A program made the translations under genes and the position numbers. Of a stretch of DNA of 64,000 bases, positions 35,403 through 49,200 are shown piece by piece. This DNA is from Mugil cephalus (Eukaryota > Chordata > Actinopteri > Mugiliformes > Mugilidae). The first letter of the stretch is position 1. Every line of letters starts with the position of its first letter. The DNA is taken from NCBI RefSeq assembly GCF_022458985.1, contig NC_061772.1, positions 9,662,001-9,726,000 on the forward strand. Reading direction: 5' to 3'. Under the pieces are notes generated by a model. It searched no databases and had not been told where the DNA came from. It worked only from the letters and a program-made list of their open reading frames with translations.

Positions 35403-38400
35403 TCAAGAGAGGATAATGCACTTCATGCTCATGGACTCAACCATGTCATATTCTGAAATTTAATTATGTTTAGAAAAAAGAAAAAAGAAGAAAAAAAAAA
35501 ACAGATTTCATGATCCTCGTCATCTTTCAAATTCAGAGTCCAAACTGGCACAGTGACCTTATCAGAGGCTGTGTGTGAGTCTTTGACCTACTTTCATAAT
35601 CAGGGAACATTGACTGAGACACAAACCACCACAGTCCAAAGGTTTCCATACTTTAACAAAACTATATTTACAGAATCGTGTTTACCTAAAAATCAAACTG
35701 GAGAAATCTTAACCAAACTACTGAGCGTTGCCTGACGAGGACCATTTTCATTGTAAGTTGAAAAACAAGTGTTTATAAAAATCTAAAATAAGAAGAAAGA
35801 CACACAAGGTTTCGGCTGTTAGTACTCCTGTTAGTCTCCCAAAATAAATATCCCTGATGGAAAGCCCACTTGTGCTGTGATAACACCAGGGCTGTGAGCT
35901 ATCCCTCTATTCTGAGCATCACGATAAGGTCAACCTATTCTCCGGGTAGCTCTTTGCACAATCACACCCTGTGTTACTGTTTACCATCCTCTCTGTTAGA
36001 TACACCTTATCAAATTATCCCGAGATTAAAAAGGCAACGATAAAAGTCAAACAAGTTGAGTGCCCTGGGCATCCAGCCTGGAATCCAACCAGTCTCAAAC
36101 ATTTTCGTTTTGTTCTTCTTCTACTGTCCAAAATCAGCCTGGAAACCAGCGGGACTTCCCCTGCCCGCAAAAATCTTTGGGAAGCGATTATGCCCGGGCG
36201 GTTCTTCCAGGCCAATCAAATGATTTGGGCTGACCTTATGTGTAAAGTAGCCACAAACTAGTCATACAGGTCATGTAAGCATTGTGTACTTGAGTTAGTT
36301 CAAAGCGAAATTGATCGGTTGTTGGACCAACCAACTGCGAGCAGAGGCATGTATTTTTTTTTCTCCTTTCAGTGGAAACATGCCCCATGATGAAATCCAA
36401 ACGGTGTGTTTTTAGGTCTGGACCAAAAGTATCTCAGTACTAAAGATAACCTTGGTGTTCATTAGACTGTCCGGCTTTTTATTCCCCCTGTGCAAGCACA
36501 GGTTTACAGATACACAAGTTAGTTAAACTAGACACTCATTAATAAATAAGTGTGTGAGTGAATAATTAGCCTGTTTTTGGTCTTCATTGTGTGTTAGCTG
36601 TGAAATGGACAGTAATCAAACTGAAGCCAAGACTGTGCTGACACTTGATTTTTTGTTTGGCCAGTTTCAACACCTACATTTACAGTGCGTGTCCTGCCCC
36701 CTATTACTCCTCTCTGACCCTATGAATGGAATTTCACAAGTTTCCACAACAGTGGCTTTCCTAAATTAGAATTTCAGACAGTGTCCCTCATAAGACAACA
36801 TTCAATACCAGGGTTCATCCTCTTTACAAAAACATATTCACCAGAAACATTTCTCTGACAAAGTGGAGGTGACTCTCAGCCTAGTATGTGGAAGTTGCTT
36901 TTAAAAAATTAAAACAATAATAACAATAATAATAAATAAAAGTCACATAATACTAAAAAAGGTCTGACAGGTCCTGATGTCCCTGCAGCGGGATAACACT
37001 TCCAAGCAGGCAGAGTCTTAAGAACTATCTTTATCAATTAGAAGAACAACAGATGGTCTGGCCCCAACAGAGCCGTGATCTCAACTTGATGGTGTCTGTC
37101 TGGGATTACGGGAAGAACAGAACATATAGACATGGAGGGATCACAGTGATCTTATCATTACCACAGCCACTTTAAGTATCCTCATCTGAAAACAGAAAAT
37201 AACACTTGCAAGATCATTTACCAACAGAGCAATACAGCATCTATAACTACTGTTTTTTTTACTTATAGCTGTTAATAAAATAATTCTAAGACTTAACAGG
37301 TTTGATTCTAAGAATAATTTTCGGGGAAACGGGTTATTCTGCTTTAATTTGTTAATTCACATAGAGGCTAGACGTGACGTGCAACGAACATCTGGCTCAG
37401 CAAACGTACACACACAGGCTTCAATCCCATAACTGCAGGCCAGTGGGCCTCTAAACATCACCCTACTGTGGTGTCCCCAGTTCAGCGATTTCTTTAAAAA
37501 CCTACCGACAATACAAGTATTCTTTAAGATTAGAAGAAGGCAAAACCAGTGGCAAACACAGTAATTGGTGCAGAGAGCACGCTAAGAGCTTAAGATCCCA
37601 GGTCAGGGCAGAAACCAGACATTCAACACTACATCGGACACACCCAAGCCAACTGCAGGAGTCAAAGTATAGACTTGCTCTCAGCGCACATTCTGTTTGT
37701 CACCATAGTGGGTAATCACTTCCCAGTACAGTTGGCATTCTACAGTTCCAGGTAAACCCGTGTTTCAAACCTACTGCTCTATGACAATTTCCAGAATCCC
37801 TTCATGGAAACGAGCATCTACACGTGGTCAGTTCACACCAAGTGAACAATCAAGATATCTACATTTGAATAACAAACTCTTTATAGGCTTGGCTTCAGTA
37901 AAGATAGTAAATGTGGCGAGTGGAGGAGTATATCACAAGGACGCAAAATAGACAGCCTTTGCTGGTTCAAAGGCAAAAAAAAAAAAAAAAAAATGGCAGC
38001 TGTTGCTATTATTACATCCTGAAGCCAGATACTCCGCTGGTCAGCCATGAGGCTCCTCATGTGGCATTGCATTACATCCCTCAAAGCTGCAGACCCTTTC
38101 TAGCAAGCTTGAGCTGCTAAGTAATTGCTCAAAGTTGAACTTCTGACCTCCTGAAAATTAAATTAAAAGGGGAAATAAACACTTCTGTCAACAATGACCA
38201 AAAGGTAGCGACTGACTACAAAAGAAGTGGTTTAAGTGACGCGGTCATGGTGATAAATCAGAGGACCAACAGGTTATGACTGTCAACAGCGTGTTGTAGG
38301 GGAGAAAGAAAAACAAACTTATCTTCCCATCCAATCCTCTCGTCTAAAGTGGAAAATAATCTGCTGTTATATTTGAATTTAAATGCAAATTTAAATAATT

Positions 38401-39889
38401 TCCTGAACAACCTAATATTGTTCAGTGCATGTTCTAACGGAAACTATCAGCTAATATTCAACTGGATCTGTTTAAATCAGTAGAATAATATGTGCTGTTT
38501 AACAGTGAGTAATGGTAAGATGGTTAATGACTTGTTTATAACAGAAGCAGCTTCATATGATTCCGCAGCACCACCGCTTATTCCAAAAAGCTCTTACCAT
38601 CAGTACACATATGGGCCAGTGTTCTCAATATATAACCCTTTACTAGAAGTCATTTAGGAACTACAGAAAGTACTATTCATAGCCATGTCGCTCGATGCTG
38701 TTCATGGTGAAACTGTGTTGCGGTGGTCCATGCAGCTAGGTCGCTGAATATGTTAGTAACAAGCTACAAGTAGAAATGTTTGGCAGCTGCATGTACTATA
38801 TGCAATGGCAAAGTTGAAATCTAATCTAATCATATTAAAACACTTTCAGTATTCATGCTTTTGTTAAAAGCCACATAATCATGTGAGTGGTTTTGACGAT
38901 AAACTTCTCTGATCACCAAAATGCTTGTCATGCATTTCTGCAACATACATTCTGGTGAGTTAGTTCTGCCTTCACAACAAAAATGCAAACACTAGAAGAA
39001 AACCTAGTTCTAATGCAAAAACATTGATTAAAAACAATTTAATCAACTGTATAAGGTTTGAGGTTAAGGTGTAGTGGACAATCACAACTTTATCATCAAA
39101 ACTCAGATTACACTTTTCTCCAAGGAAGAACTGTACATTTATAAGCAATTATTGGAAACTGGTAAATGACATAATAGTAAAACTAATATAATGCTTTTTA
39201 TACCAAACCTACAGCCAGACGTAGATTGTTAATGACAAAACGATCAATGTTTAAAAAAGAAAATCTGTGAATTAATGTGAACACAAATCTCCTATGGTAT
39301 TAGCATTTTAAAGTCTTGCAAATGACAGAAAAGAAAGAACACCAGAGGTGAAAGACTCTATTTGACAAAGAATTAATACTTTGGTAAATATTAATGTGTG
39401 GCTTATTGTCAAGTACAGTATTCTTATCATTGTGCCATTACATTACCTTCTTTCTCCCCTTAAGAAAAACATCATTTTGGCTACTCATGTTGTGTTTTTC
39501 AGCCAAGAAATGTTTACTATAACAATGTAATGAGGCTTCTTGGTTGCTGTTAAGTTGAAACAATAAATGAAAATGCAATTTTGTGACAGTGGAACACCTA
39601 CAGGCCTTTAAGCCCATTCTGATGTTCCGATGTTTTCTGCCATCCCTTCAGGGTTATGGGGTTGCTTCACATCCTGTCTGCACACCGTGGTGCTTTGTCT
39701 GTGTCTTGTGAACTTGATCTTCTATGCCCATTAGATAAAAAGGCCCTCTATTTTCAAAAGCATGTGACCTCATGGTATTTCGTCTGTGAACATATGACTA
39801 TCATTTAGCAGTGTGCTCCTTGTTAGACCAGCTCCCGTTCACAGGCGCTATACTGTGTAGCTGACTATTAAACTGAAAGGACCGAATTC

Positions 39890-39902
39890 GGGGGGGGGGG
39901 GG
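39890..39902. repeat. Homopolymer G13
   Basis: An uninterrupted run of 13 G in hipk3 intron 1. Such runs are prone to sequencing error. Confidence 0.85.
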
Positions 39903-42694
39903 CAGCAGACAAAGTTCAGTTGCTCATGTATTAAATTGAATTAACCGTTAAAGCCAGCAGTGTAATGTCTGCTTTTGCACTGTGGACAAAGCAACATTGC
40001 TTTCTCCCTTTTTGACACGGTGGACGCAGCAATCTTGTTTTATTAAACTTCATTGGATTTATCTCAGGACACAAGTGTGTGGAGGCTTGCTGTTTACATT
40101 CCAAGAGAGTATCACATGATGATTGACCACCTACGGTCAGGGCAGTAGATTAAAACGTGCATAGTAAGTCAACACACCATTCGTGTTTAATGAAATCTGT
40201 ACAGTTTTCAAGCCCAGCCATGCTAGCATGCTACAGCATTTTCTTTCTGGGAGTATGCTGGTAGTAACTGTTTGATTCATACATGCAAATTCTAACCACA
40301 ACCCAATGTTGCATATCAAACAATACATACACTATTATAATCATATACTGGATGCTGTATAAAATCGCCAAGAGAAGTTAGGCTACCAAATGATATGATC
40401 ACAAAATTTCACAGCATGCGCATTTGTGTTTACAAAAGTACAGTCTTAATCTTTACTCCTTAATCTCAATGACATAAGGATCCAAAACAAAATTAAAACC
40501 ACCTACCTAATACTGTGTTCATTCTTCCTTCACAAAATAACAGTAATGCGTTTTGCATTAAGGCCACCAGCCTACGGCGTTTTTCAAAGACATGTTAACA
40601 GCTGTCACCAAGTTGCGCACACTGAAATCTTACCCACACAAACGAGCATTTATATCGATCAGTAAAGCATTATTTAAAGTAACACACAAACTGTTACACT
40701 CATTAAACCAGACATGAACACACTGGCACATCAAGTTATTTTATCTCACCAGGAGCATCTAGTGCTACTGAGTGCGACTAAGATCAGTGGATGCATATTA
40801 TAGGTAATAACACAATGTGAGCGGGAGTAAGGGTTTTCTTCTTGAGATAAGACATATATTCTGCCAATCACCTTTCTTATCCATATTACAACACAACATC
40901 TTCTTGGTGTTCTCCCTGGAAACACTTAATCACTGTGTTTTGTTTACTGCCTTACGTCTATACACACCCATCAAGATGACACCACCCAGACACCAGTCTT
41001 TACGCTGGCCACAGCTTCTCAGTAAAGCATTATCAGTGAATTTGCTGCTTCAGGACTGGTATCATTACCACCCCCAAACCTTGCTTCTGTGGCCTTGCTA
41101 CTGATAGGCAAAAAGAATGTGACACATGTACAACAGGCACGAGTATCAGTGCAAAGAGGAAGAGTCGCACAAACATAGCAGCACAATGATGTACTGTATG
41201 CAAAAGCTTCTCAGTACTCGCAAAGCAGCTGGTGATAGCTTTACTATCATCAACATTTTAGATATAATTGGCTTTGAAATTGTAATACTACCGTGCCTCT
41301 GCGGACACAGATCCACTTGGAAAGAAATCTGACTAAACTTTGGCTGCTAGTCACTTTAGTGCTACTTAGGTTAGGTATACGTTCCAGGGAAAAGTACCAT
41401 CTACAGAACAAAGTAAGTATTGAATTTTTCTTTCCAGTTTCACTTTGAGGGTACGGGGATCTCTGAACACTTTCACTCTGACAGTGGTTGCTGGCTGTGT
41501 CTAAATCATTGACTGTAAAACATCCAATGGCAAATGAACTTGTTCATAAATCATATACTTCCTCTTTCAAATATACAAAAAAAAAAAAAAACACCACAGT
41601 CATTGTGGCAAAAGGCCATTACGCAGACCATTACAACTGGCACAATATGATTAATGAAACATTAGTTCCTACTTTCTTATACGTCTTTGTATTTCCACAG
41701 TGTGTTTCTGCCTGCTGAGGTGGCTTTGGTGAGCTGGCAGGTAGGTATGGAAAAATACATTTTTGAATCTGTGATGGTCCAAAAAGGAAAGCTGCAGTCT
41801 GCTACAACATAACTGTGTGAGGAAATGAGCCATGGTGACAAAGGTATCTAACAATATAGACGCCCTAAAAATATTTGTCAACATTAAACAGGGGGCCACA
41901 TTAGTTTTCCAACCTGAGAGAGGCTTACAAGATATTCATTATCATTGCTAAGCCACTAAAAAAATAAAAACTAATACATTTTTTTTTTAAAGCTGAGCTT
42001 CTAATATTACTTTATTTACAATTGTGCTTACAAACACGTGGCATCACAGAGCGCCTTCTAAAAATGTCAATTAGTACGAATCAAACTCGAGTTACTGTGT
42101 GAATTTAAAAAAAAAAAAAAAAAAGTCTATTACGTTTTTGGTAGATATAATTATGGCTAAGTCTTAACATGATTCTGTAATGTTTACGTAATTTAAGTCA
42201 CTTGTGAAGCCGGGTGCTACTAAGAGTAATGTAGAAGTAATGAAGCACTCACCAGTGAAGTCACCAGTGAAGTCACCAGGTCTACATCATCCATTAAAGG
42301 TTAACATAGACAGATACAATAGTTAACGGAGCTAGTGATGTAATGATTTGACATCCAGTAAACTGTATCAACGAGTCGCCTTGACAACAGCGAAATCGCA
42401 AACACATGAGTGATCGATGCACTCCCGTTAATAATGGCCACCAACGTCATCACAGTCAATGTTTGGCATGATAGTGTAAATAAAGCATCTCCCATTTAAA
42501 TCCATTACTGCTATCAAAACTGCTGAGAGGACTATCCACGTACGACGCCACAAGTGAAAAGACTGAAACATTATACAGGCAAAAGCTCGCTAGCTAAGTT
42601 TGTAGCTAAGTTGCGACTCAGTATTACGTCACATTCATTTCAAATGTTGGGCTAAACAAATTGTACAATTGACAGCTTTCTCTCCACCACTTAC

Positions 42695-42990
42695 CTTCAC
42701 ATAGAGTCACTATAAGTATGATCCAGGGCTTCTCTGAACATGTTATGGACTTATAAATCCATACCATGCACAGTTCGCCTGCATTGCTGCCATCTTGTCC
42801 TAGACGACAGGAAGGGAGAGCCCGCTCTCGGTAACGCCACCATCTCCCACATTTTAAACAACAAATAACTCTTGCATATGAGCGTCCAGGAACACCACGC
42901 CGAGCCCGGGTCGTAGCTACACTGTTCAAATTCGTCTCCGTCTTCTTTGGGCAGTGTTGCCCATCTCTGAAAGGGTGTCCGTTACCCCGT
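42695..42990 (-). other. hipk3: hipk3 non-coding first exon and core promoter
   Basis: A strong minus-strand donor (GTGAAG then GTAAGT, G at 42694) closes a CpG-richer block at about 42.70-43.02 kb. The stretch includes a YY1-like AAGATGGC (minus strand, near 42788-42795), common at housekeeping start sites. Mammalian HIPK3 also begins with a non-coding exon far upstream of exon 2. The start-site position is approximate. Confidence 0.6.
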
Positions 42991-44089
42991 GTGGACGTGC
43001 GGCTCCGCGGCCCGAGCAGCCTCTAACATGTCCCTTTTCTCCAGCAACTGGAAGCAAATGTTTGTGAACTGACGGCATTGGTCAGACCAAAGTGGTCGAT
43101 CACAGAGCAGATACGTTCAAAGACATTGTGGAGTCCGAGAATTGTAGGAATGTAACGGCATACAACTTAAAAGAAACATTACATCCGGGGGGAAAAAAGA
43201 CGAACTATTTTAAAACGAAAAGGCCAGTGTTTAGTTAACAAATGACTTACACATTTAGAGAAACTATGAGCTAAATTATAACATAATCTATTCTGTTTAG
43301 CTCTACATTATAAGACATATTTGATGTAATTACACAATGTATACAACACTGTATTAAATGGCGCAATCATTATTATCTGCGGTTTCTGTCTTTTTCAGAA
43401 AAGAGCTGGCAGCCGGGGCTTCTTAGCAAAATAAGTGGGCTGTTAAAGGTGAAATATATTGGTCAGACAGTCTGGAGACACCCAGCTGATTAAAAAAAGA
43501 AAAGAAAAAAAAAGCTGCACATAAGCCCCTAATGTCTGAGAAGACCAGCTGTACCCTAATCCACCAAAAGGCGTTTGTCTTTTTCTGTCCTCATCTGTCT
43601 CTACTCAAGTTACAGATAACAAACGGCCGAGCCTGGTGAGCTGGAAAGCAGGTGTGAACATCTCTTGTCTTACACAGATTAGCATGAGTAAACACAACTG
43701 GGTGGTAATAGGGGAACCAAAGTAACTCTGTGATAGAAGCTCCTTTAGCTTGGTGCAAATGCCACAAGAGAGTGGGATCTAGCCAACTGGATGGTGTCTC
43801 TCTCAGACTCATCCACAAAGACATCATCAACAGCATTTTGCACAACTAAATAAGATCAGAACACAATTTGTAATATAACTCAGAGTCTTGGGGTTTCACT
43901 TCATCGTAAAACATGATTAAATAAGGGAGCCTACAAAAATCTCATCATATATACAAGAGGCTAATGGTTCGGACTGAGCCAAAGAGTTGTTTACTTAGGC
44001 TTGGAAAACTGCTCGGTGGTCTTTTGCTCTTGTCTGTTCGTGTGGTTTACACACATAGAAGCGCGCGCTCTCGGCAGTTGTCACGTGTC

Positions 44090-44104
44090 GCCCCCTATTG
44101 GCCA
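44090..44104 (-). promoter_or_regulatory. CTCF-like motif
   Basis: The minus strand reads TGGCCAATAGGGGGC, matching the CTCF core at all but one position. It lies in a CpG-containing patch between the hipk3 and cstf3 promoters. Confidence 0.45.
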
Positions 44105-44739
44105 TCAAGGTGACTGGCCAGCCTTATGCACCAACGAGCTTTTGTTTTGTTCATGTTGGCTGATGTGTTATGATTTTAGTACGCAGACCAACCCGAGTAT
44201 AATACTACACACGACGTGTCTTACGGCTCATAACAGAAGTCTAACTATAAGTTATGATGTCAAATATGTATTTATCTGTTACGCCCTGCGAGATACCTCC
44301 TAGGTTCTACTAATATGATAATAAAAGAAAATAGTCTGACGTTGAATAGAAATCATCTGAATGCACGTGCTTGGCATGCGTTAGTACATACACAGTTGGC
44401 ACATACAGTGAAACAAATTGTGCTGGTGTTTTTTTACGGAGCGCATTTTACGTGTATTAAAATATTTAGAGTGGGCTATAAATAGGATTAATGTAAAACA
44501 AAGGAGGAATGCAGACAACATAGATTAGTAGGTAAGGGATATAGAATTATAGAGGGGAAATGTCTCTATATCCTCATCTCCTTACAGGTAAAAAAAAAAA
44601 ACAAAAAAAAAACGGATACATCATATCATCCTGCCACATGTAATTTGCGCTGTAACATTTAAGACTTTTTTTTAATGATTTGATTAATGTTTTATTTTGA
44701 AGGACTGGTGGCGGTCTTGTGTGAGATTTCCTTGTCGGG

Positions 44740-44950
44740 AACTACTTCTCCCTTGGCCCGGCCCCCTCGAAAAAAACGCGCGGTGGACACGAGTTCACGG
44801 CGGTTCAGAGCAAAACTCGCCCACGTAGTGTTTTGTTTTGCTCGTTCCACTGAGGTAGTAAGACGACCTGTGTGGCCCAAAATCGTCGCTGTTATTGAAT
44901 GCGGAATATCGTTTGATAGAGGAGGAACGCGATTCTGTTTCTTTGGCTTG
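44740..44950. promoter_or_regulatory. CpG-rich, promoter-like block of unknown gene
   Basis: Dense CpG including ACGCGCGG, and an AACTACTTCTCCC element. It is set apart from the AT-rich surroundings and from both neighbouring promoters by more than 1 kb. Overlapping open frames on both strands look like a by-product of GC content. Confidence 0.35.
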
Positions 44951-45960
44951 AGAAACAACATTGAATTAACTAAACCAGCATCCTGCAGGTCTTTGAGTTG
45001 TTCACAATCAGTGAAAGAAATGATCACTTTGTGATCCAATGCCTTTTGCCACTCAGTCCAAGGGCTTTCTTTTCAGTTTATGTTGTTATGTAATGTTTAG
45101 GATCATTGTCCTCTTTGGAAATTAAATCTATGCCCAACAAGACACCTCACAGATAGTACTCTGTGCCTCACCATAATGTTGTGGTATATCCGTAATGCCA
45201 TGTCTTTTGTGAAAGAACATGATTGTGTGACATTGTGAAATAGGATTAGCTTGTTATTTGTAAGGAAAATGACCTAAATCTCCTTATGATGGCTCTATTC
45301 TGTTGTTTATAGATCACAACGATGACTTTGTAGACATGTCCTTCCTTTTATAGGTGTTAAAATGGTCAATTCAATAATAAATTAATTAATGGTAAAAAGA
45401 AAAAAAAAGAAAACCTAAAACCTCTATGCCAAGTGTCAATTATAATATTTTTAGGCACCACTGTATTTATTGTAGTTGTCTGTAAATTAGATGTTCTATA
45501 ATGGCTAATTGTTTATTAGGCTGCATTACACATTGTTTGGGATGGCATAGGACTGTAGTGTATGAGATGTAGAGTCATAGTTTGACTGAGAAGAAAGTCA
45601 CAGTCATCACAATATATTCCCAGTTATAATGAACACTGATAAGGCTATGTAAAATAAATAAATAAATAAATAAAAAATAAATCAGATGGTTGCAGCCAGC
45701 ATATAAAATATACATCTACGGTGTACATTAACATAATAAAATATACAATTTCAAATATATTGGACATGGCTTTGGATTTCAGTCACTATGTGTTTGTGTT
45801 AACAACAACTCAAGTGTTGATTATTTTCATAATACACATACGTTTCCACGAAATTCCACGGGCACCAACAGACGATTTTGGCCCACGTGGTTTTCCTTAT
45901 TGCCTCCGTGGTGTGCTTGGTTTGCTCTGAACGCGGGTCAAGTTGAACATATCCCGACGA

Positions 45961-46200
45961 GGAAACAGAGTCACACACCAGACCGGAAGTATTATTGTGG
46001 TTGCCAGTGACGGACCGGAAGCCCCACTTTCACGCCATTTTAAGACGTTGGCGAGCGGCTAGCTGCTGGAAGGAAATGTGATCGACCCCTTCTTAGCTAT
46101 GCCAGTTACTTAGTGGTTAAAAAAAAAATTGCCTTCGCTTAATTGTTCGAACGTTAATCCAACTGACTAAACCCCTTTTACTTAGATTACTCTTCCAGCC
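45961..46200 (+). promoter_or_regulatory. cstf3: cstf3 promoter and 5' UTR
   Basis: Two ETS-type ACCGGAAG sites (about 45980 and 46013) and a YY1/GCCATTTT element lie just upstream of the ATG, with no TATA box. This is the usual pattern of a housekeeping gene. The 5' UTR probably starts near 46040-46070. Confidence 0.6.
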
Positions 46201-46227
46201 ATGTCGACCGAGGGAGCAGCCGACCAG
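46201..46227 (+). CDS. cstf3: cstf3 coding exon 1
   Basis: Encodes MSTEGAADQ. The donor is GTAGCT, phase 0. The context before ATG (CAGCC) is favourable. Confidence 0.9.
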
Positions 46228-49200
46228 GTAGCTACATGCTCGTCTGCTGAGGCGCAAGCTAAACCGCATTGAAGTGATATCATGTTTTAGCTTGTTTGTG
46301 TAACATCTAAGTCAACCCTTCCGTCGTGTATGCAGTGTGTTGGTGCTTTTTAGGCGCCAATATTTGCTAGCGTTTAATAATAGCGTGTTATTGACCATGG
46401 CGTTGAGCCCGTCGTTCGCCATGTTGACTGTTGTAGCTTTGTTGCTAGTTAACGCTCCTTGAGCCAACTTCCATTCCAGATCCTCAAACACGCGTTTATT
46501 AATCCTGAAGGTGCTGCTGCAGTTAACAGGCGTTACTGAACCTTGTTTAGATTCTGCTGGATGATACCGAGTGGGCCTAGCTAGCGGGAAAATTGTGTTA
46601 TTCTGTGTTTGATTTAGCCTATTAGTATCCGCGAGTTCACGTGCTCCTTGTAATGCACCGACGTAAACAAGCACGTTAGAGAACATTAGTGGATACTGAA
46701 AGCCACAAACAAATAGACAGGGGTGCCGCTCGGGTGTAACAATATGTTCCTCTGATGCTTTTCAGTTTTAGGGATGTCGATTTTGAATCATGTAAGCATG
46801 TATCCAAGGCACTCAAGAGGTTTGCCATTAAAATGCCTTTGTTTAAACGTGACTGTCGCTTAAAATCTACGCTTTTTATTTGTGTTAGCAGGTACTTGTC
46901 CACCTCAATGTATGTCTTCATTGCTACTTGGCGCCCTCAGTGTTGTCATCATCATGTCCTGTGAACAGATATTGAGAAATAACCGTGTTTGCCCTGTGCC
47001 TTTGTGTTTTCTTGCAGGCAGCGGCAGAGTATATTCCCGAGAAGGTGAAGAAGGCAGAGAAGAAGTTGGAAGAAAATCCATATGACCTTGACGCATGGAG
47101 CATTCTGATTCGAGAAGCACAGGTTTAGTGACACAGAGTTGTATTCCTGGGGTTAAGGAATCTGGGAGTAAGGGTGGGCGTAGGGGTTATTGATTGTTAA
47201 GATACAAAGCACTACATCTACTCCTCCCACATGATTGCCTCTTTCTATGTTATATGTGTAGCGTGTGGAATGTAAATGCATTCTCCTTCCCTAGAACCAA
47301 CCCATAGATAAAGCGAGGAAGACATATGAGCGACTTGTCTCACAGTTCCCAAGTTCTGGCAGATTCTGGAAACTATTCATTGAAGCAGAGGTTAATACTT
47401 TTTTTCTTTTAGTGTGCATGGCTGGGTTTTTTTTCCTAACATGATCAACATTGTGATTTTCACACAACCAAAATGTCTCTTTTCTTCCATGAAGTTTAAA
47501 GTCACAATTCTTGTTTAAAATCGCAGAGAGCCTGGCTACTTTGGGTGTAGTGATCAACTTTTACACGTGTGGTTTTCACCTCAAGCTTACCAGATGCTTA
47601 GAATGATGAGTTAATAGATATAAAAGTTCAGATCTTCCTTATGCTCAAAGAGGGACTTGAACTGAATACAAAGATTGGGGTTAAGCACTTAACTTCTCCA
47701 GGCTCCAGTAAGGTTTGTTAAGAACTGTGCCTTTAAACATAAACAAAGGGAAATTCAGCTCTAACCGTTTCTTTATCGCAAAATTCTTCCGATGTGCCCA
47801 GGATTAAACAAAATACATATTCTCTGCGCCATATTTAAATGGGGTAAAGTGCATTTGTTGCATGTTTGGTCTGCAACAGTATTAAAACAATTTTAATGGT
47901 ATTGGAGTGCATTAGCCTTTTATTCACTTGTTGTGTCAATTTATTGCCTCCTGTGTCATTTCTTTTGGGTAATTTTATAAACACGTATTCTGAATGTGTG
48001 ACCCATTCTTTCCTTGAGATATGTCTCCCCATTCCCTGTGAATACAAGGCCCATTTACCATGACGCCATCACCAGGCCACCAGACTCTTATGCAGTTAGC
48101 TATTGACAGGCTGATTCATTTTCACTCGCAGATAATCATTTTAGTCAAACCAGTGAAGGGCATTTTCAGATGGCCGACATGTCTGCAGCTGCTGTTTGCC
48201 AAAAATTGATCACACTGTAGCAGCAAAATTAGGATCCCAGTTAAACAACCAGAGTGTGCTTCAGGAAACTGACTATACCTCTATTTATATTAAATGCTAA
48301 TTTTTGTTTTAGTTTTGTTGTGGGGATTTCTCCCTTGGGGGGGTTAGCCACACCTAGCTGCACCTTAATCCAAATCCTTAGTAATTTCCACTAATTGTGC
48401 CAGTAAAGCTTTAGTGTTCATGTCAACAGTACTAACGCGTTACTGTTTAACAGTGGTGATATTGAGGACCACAAAACAAACATTAGCTTTGCTTGAATGA
48501 TTAGTTATAGATCACTGTCCCCTTGTCTGAAAGACGGGGGTGATTTTATAGGTGACACATATCTAATATTATGATTAGTTGTCACAGGAACTTAAATGGC
48601 TTCTCCAGACCATACGATTTCTGTGTCTGTGCCACAAGAGTTGGGATTAGGTGGGTTTCACACACCTATTTAACAGTTGGTAGGTATTAGAAATGCAGAA
48701 GACGATAGAATGGTCAGATAAAGGGTCCACTTTGCAAATGGGGTCAGCAGTAGTGGTGGTGAAGCAAGTTGAAAATGTCTGAGATATCAAACCTAATGTT
48801 TAAAATCAATTTTAAACTCTACTTACTTTACCAATCAAAAAAAGCACCTGCTTTTTTTTTTTCTTTTCTTTTAAAATAAAGACTTTCCCGTACATATGCA
48901 AGGTTACTAAAGGAGGGTTTTGAGCCATTCTATCGTCTTCTCTTGTGGTCCATAGTCCCAGAGGAAAGTTTCTGCAGTGGAAATTGATCTAATAAAATAT
49001 TTTGTTGTATTACTTTTTTACTTTTGTATTGAACTTATAATGTCGACATACGCATATGTTTTAAACTAACCTGTGGCTCTTCCCTGAGACAAGGTGGCAG
49101 ACTGTTATTTGACTGACTTGCCCGTACCTTCTTAGCAAAGTTCACTATGTAGGATAAATATTCACAAAAAATGTAATAGGCATATGTGTTTCCTGTCTAG

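Larger units (their letters stand above)
43021..45960. other. Intergenic region between the hipk3 and cstf3 promoters
   Basis: About 3 kb separates two divergent genes. It holds a CTCF-like site (44090-44104), a CpG-rich promoter-like block (44740-44950) and an AAAT repeat (about 45655-45681). No supported coding gene is present. Confidence 0.5.

Noticed and set aside
36685..36715. CCCCCTATT similar to the CTCF-like sites
   Set aside because: It lacks the TGG half of the motif on the other side, so the match to CTCF is poor.
44687..45039. Two overlapping open frames of 115 codons on opposite strands
   Set aside because: They are near mirror images over a CpG-rich block, with no recognisable domain. 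They are treated as a possible promoter and not as a gene.
47603..47662. Box C/D snoRNA-like pair in cstf3 intron 3 (ATGATGA and CTGA)
   Set aside because: No terminal stem can be formed and no D' or guide arrangement is visible. Such short motifs occur often by chance.
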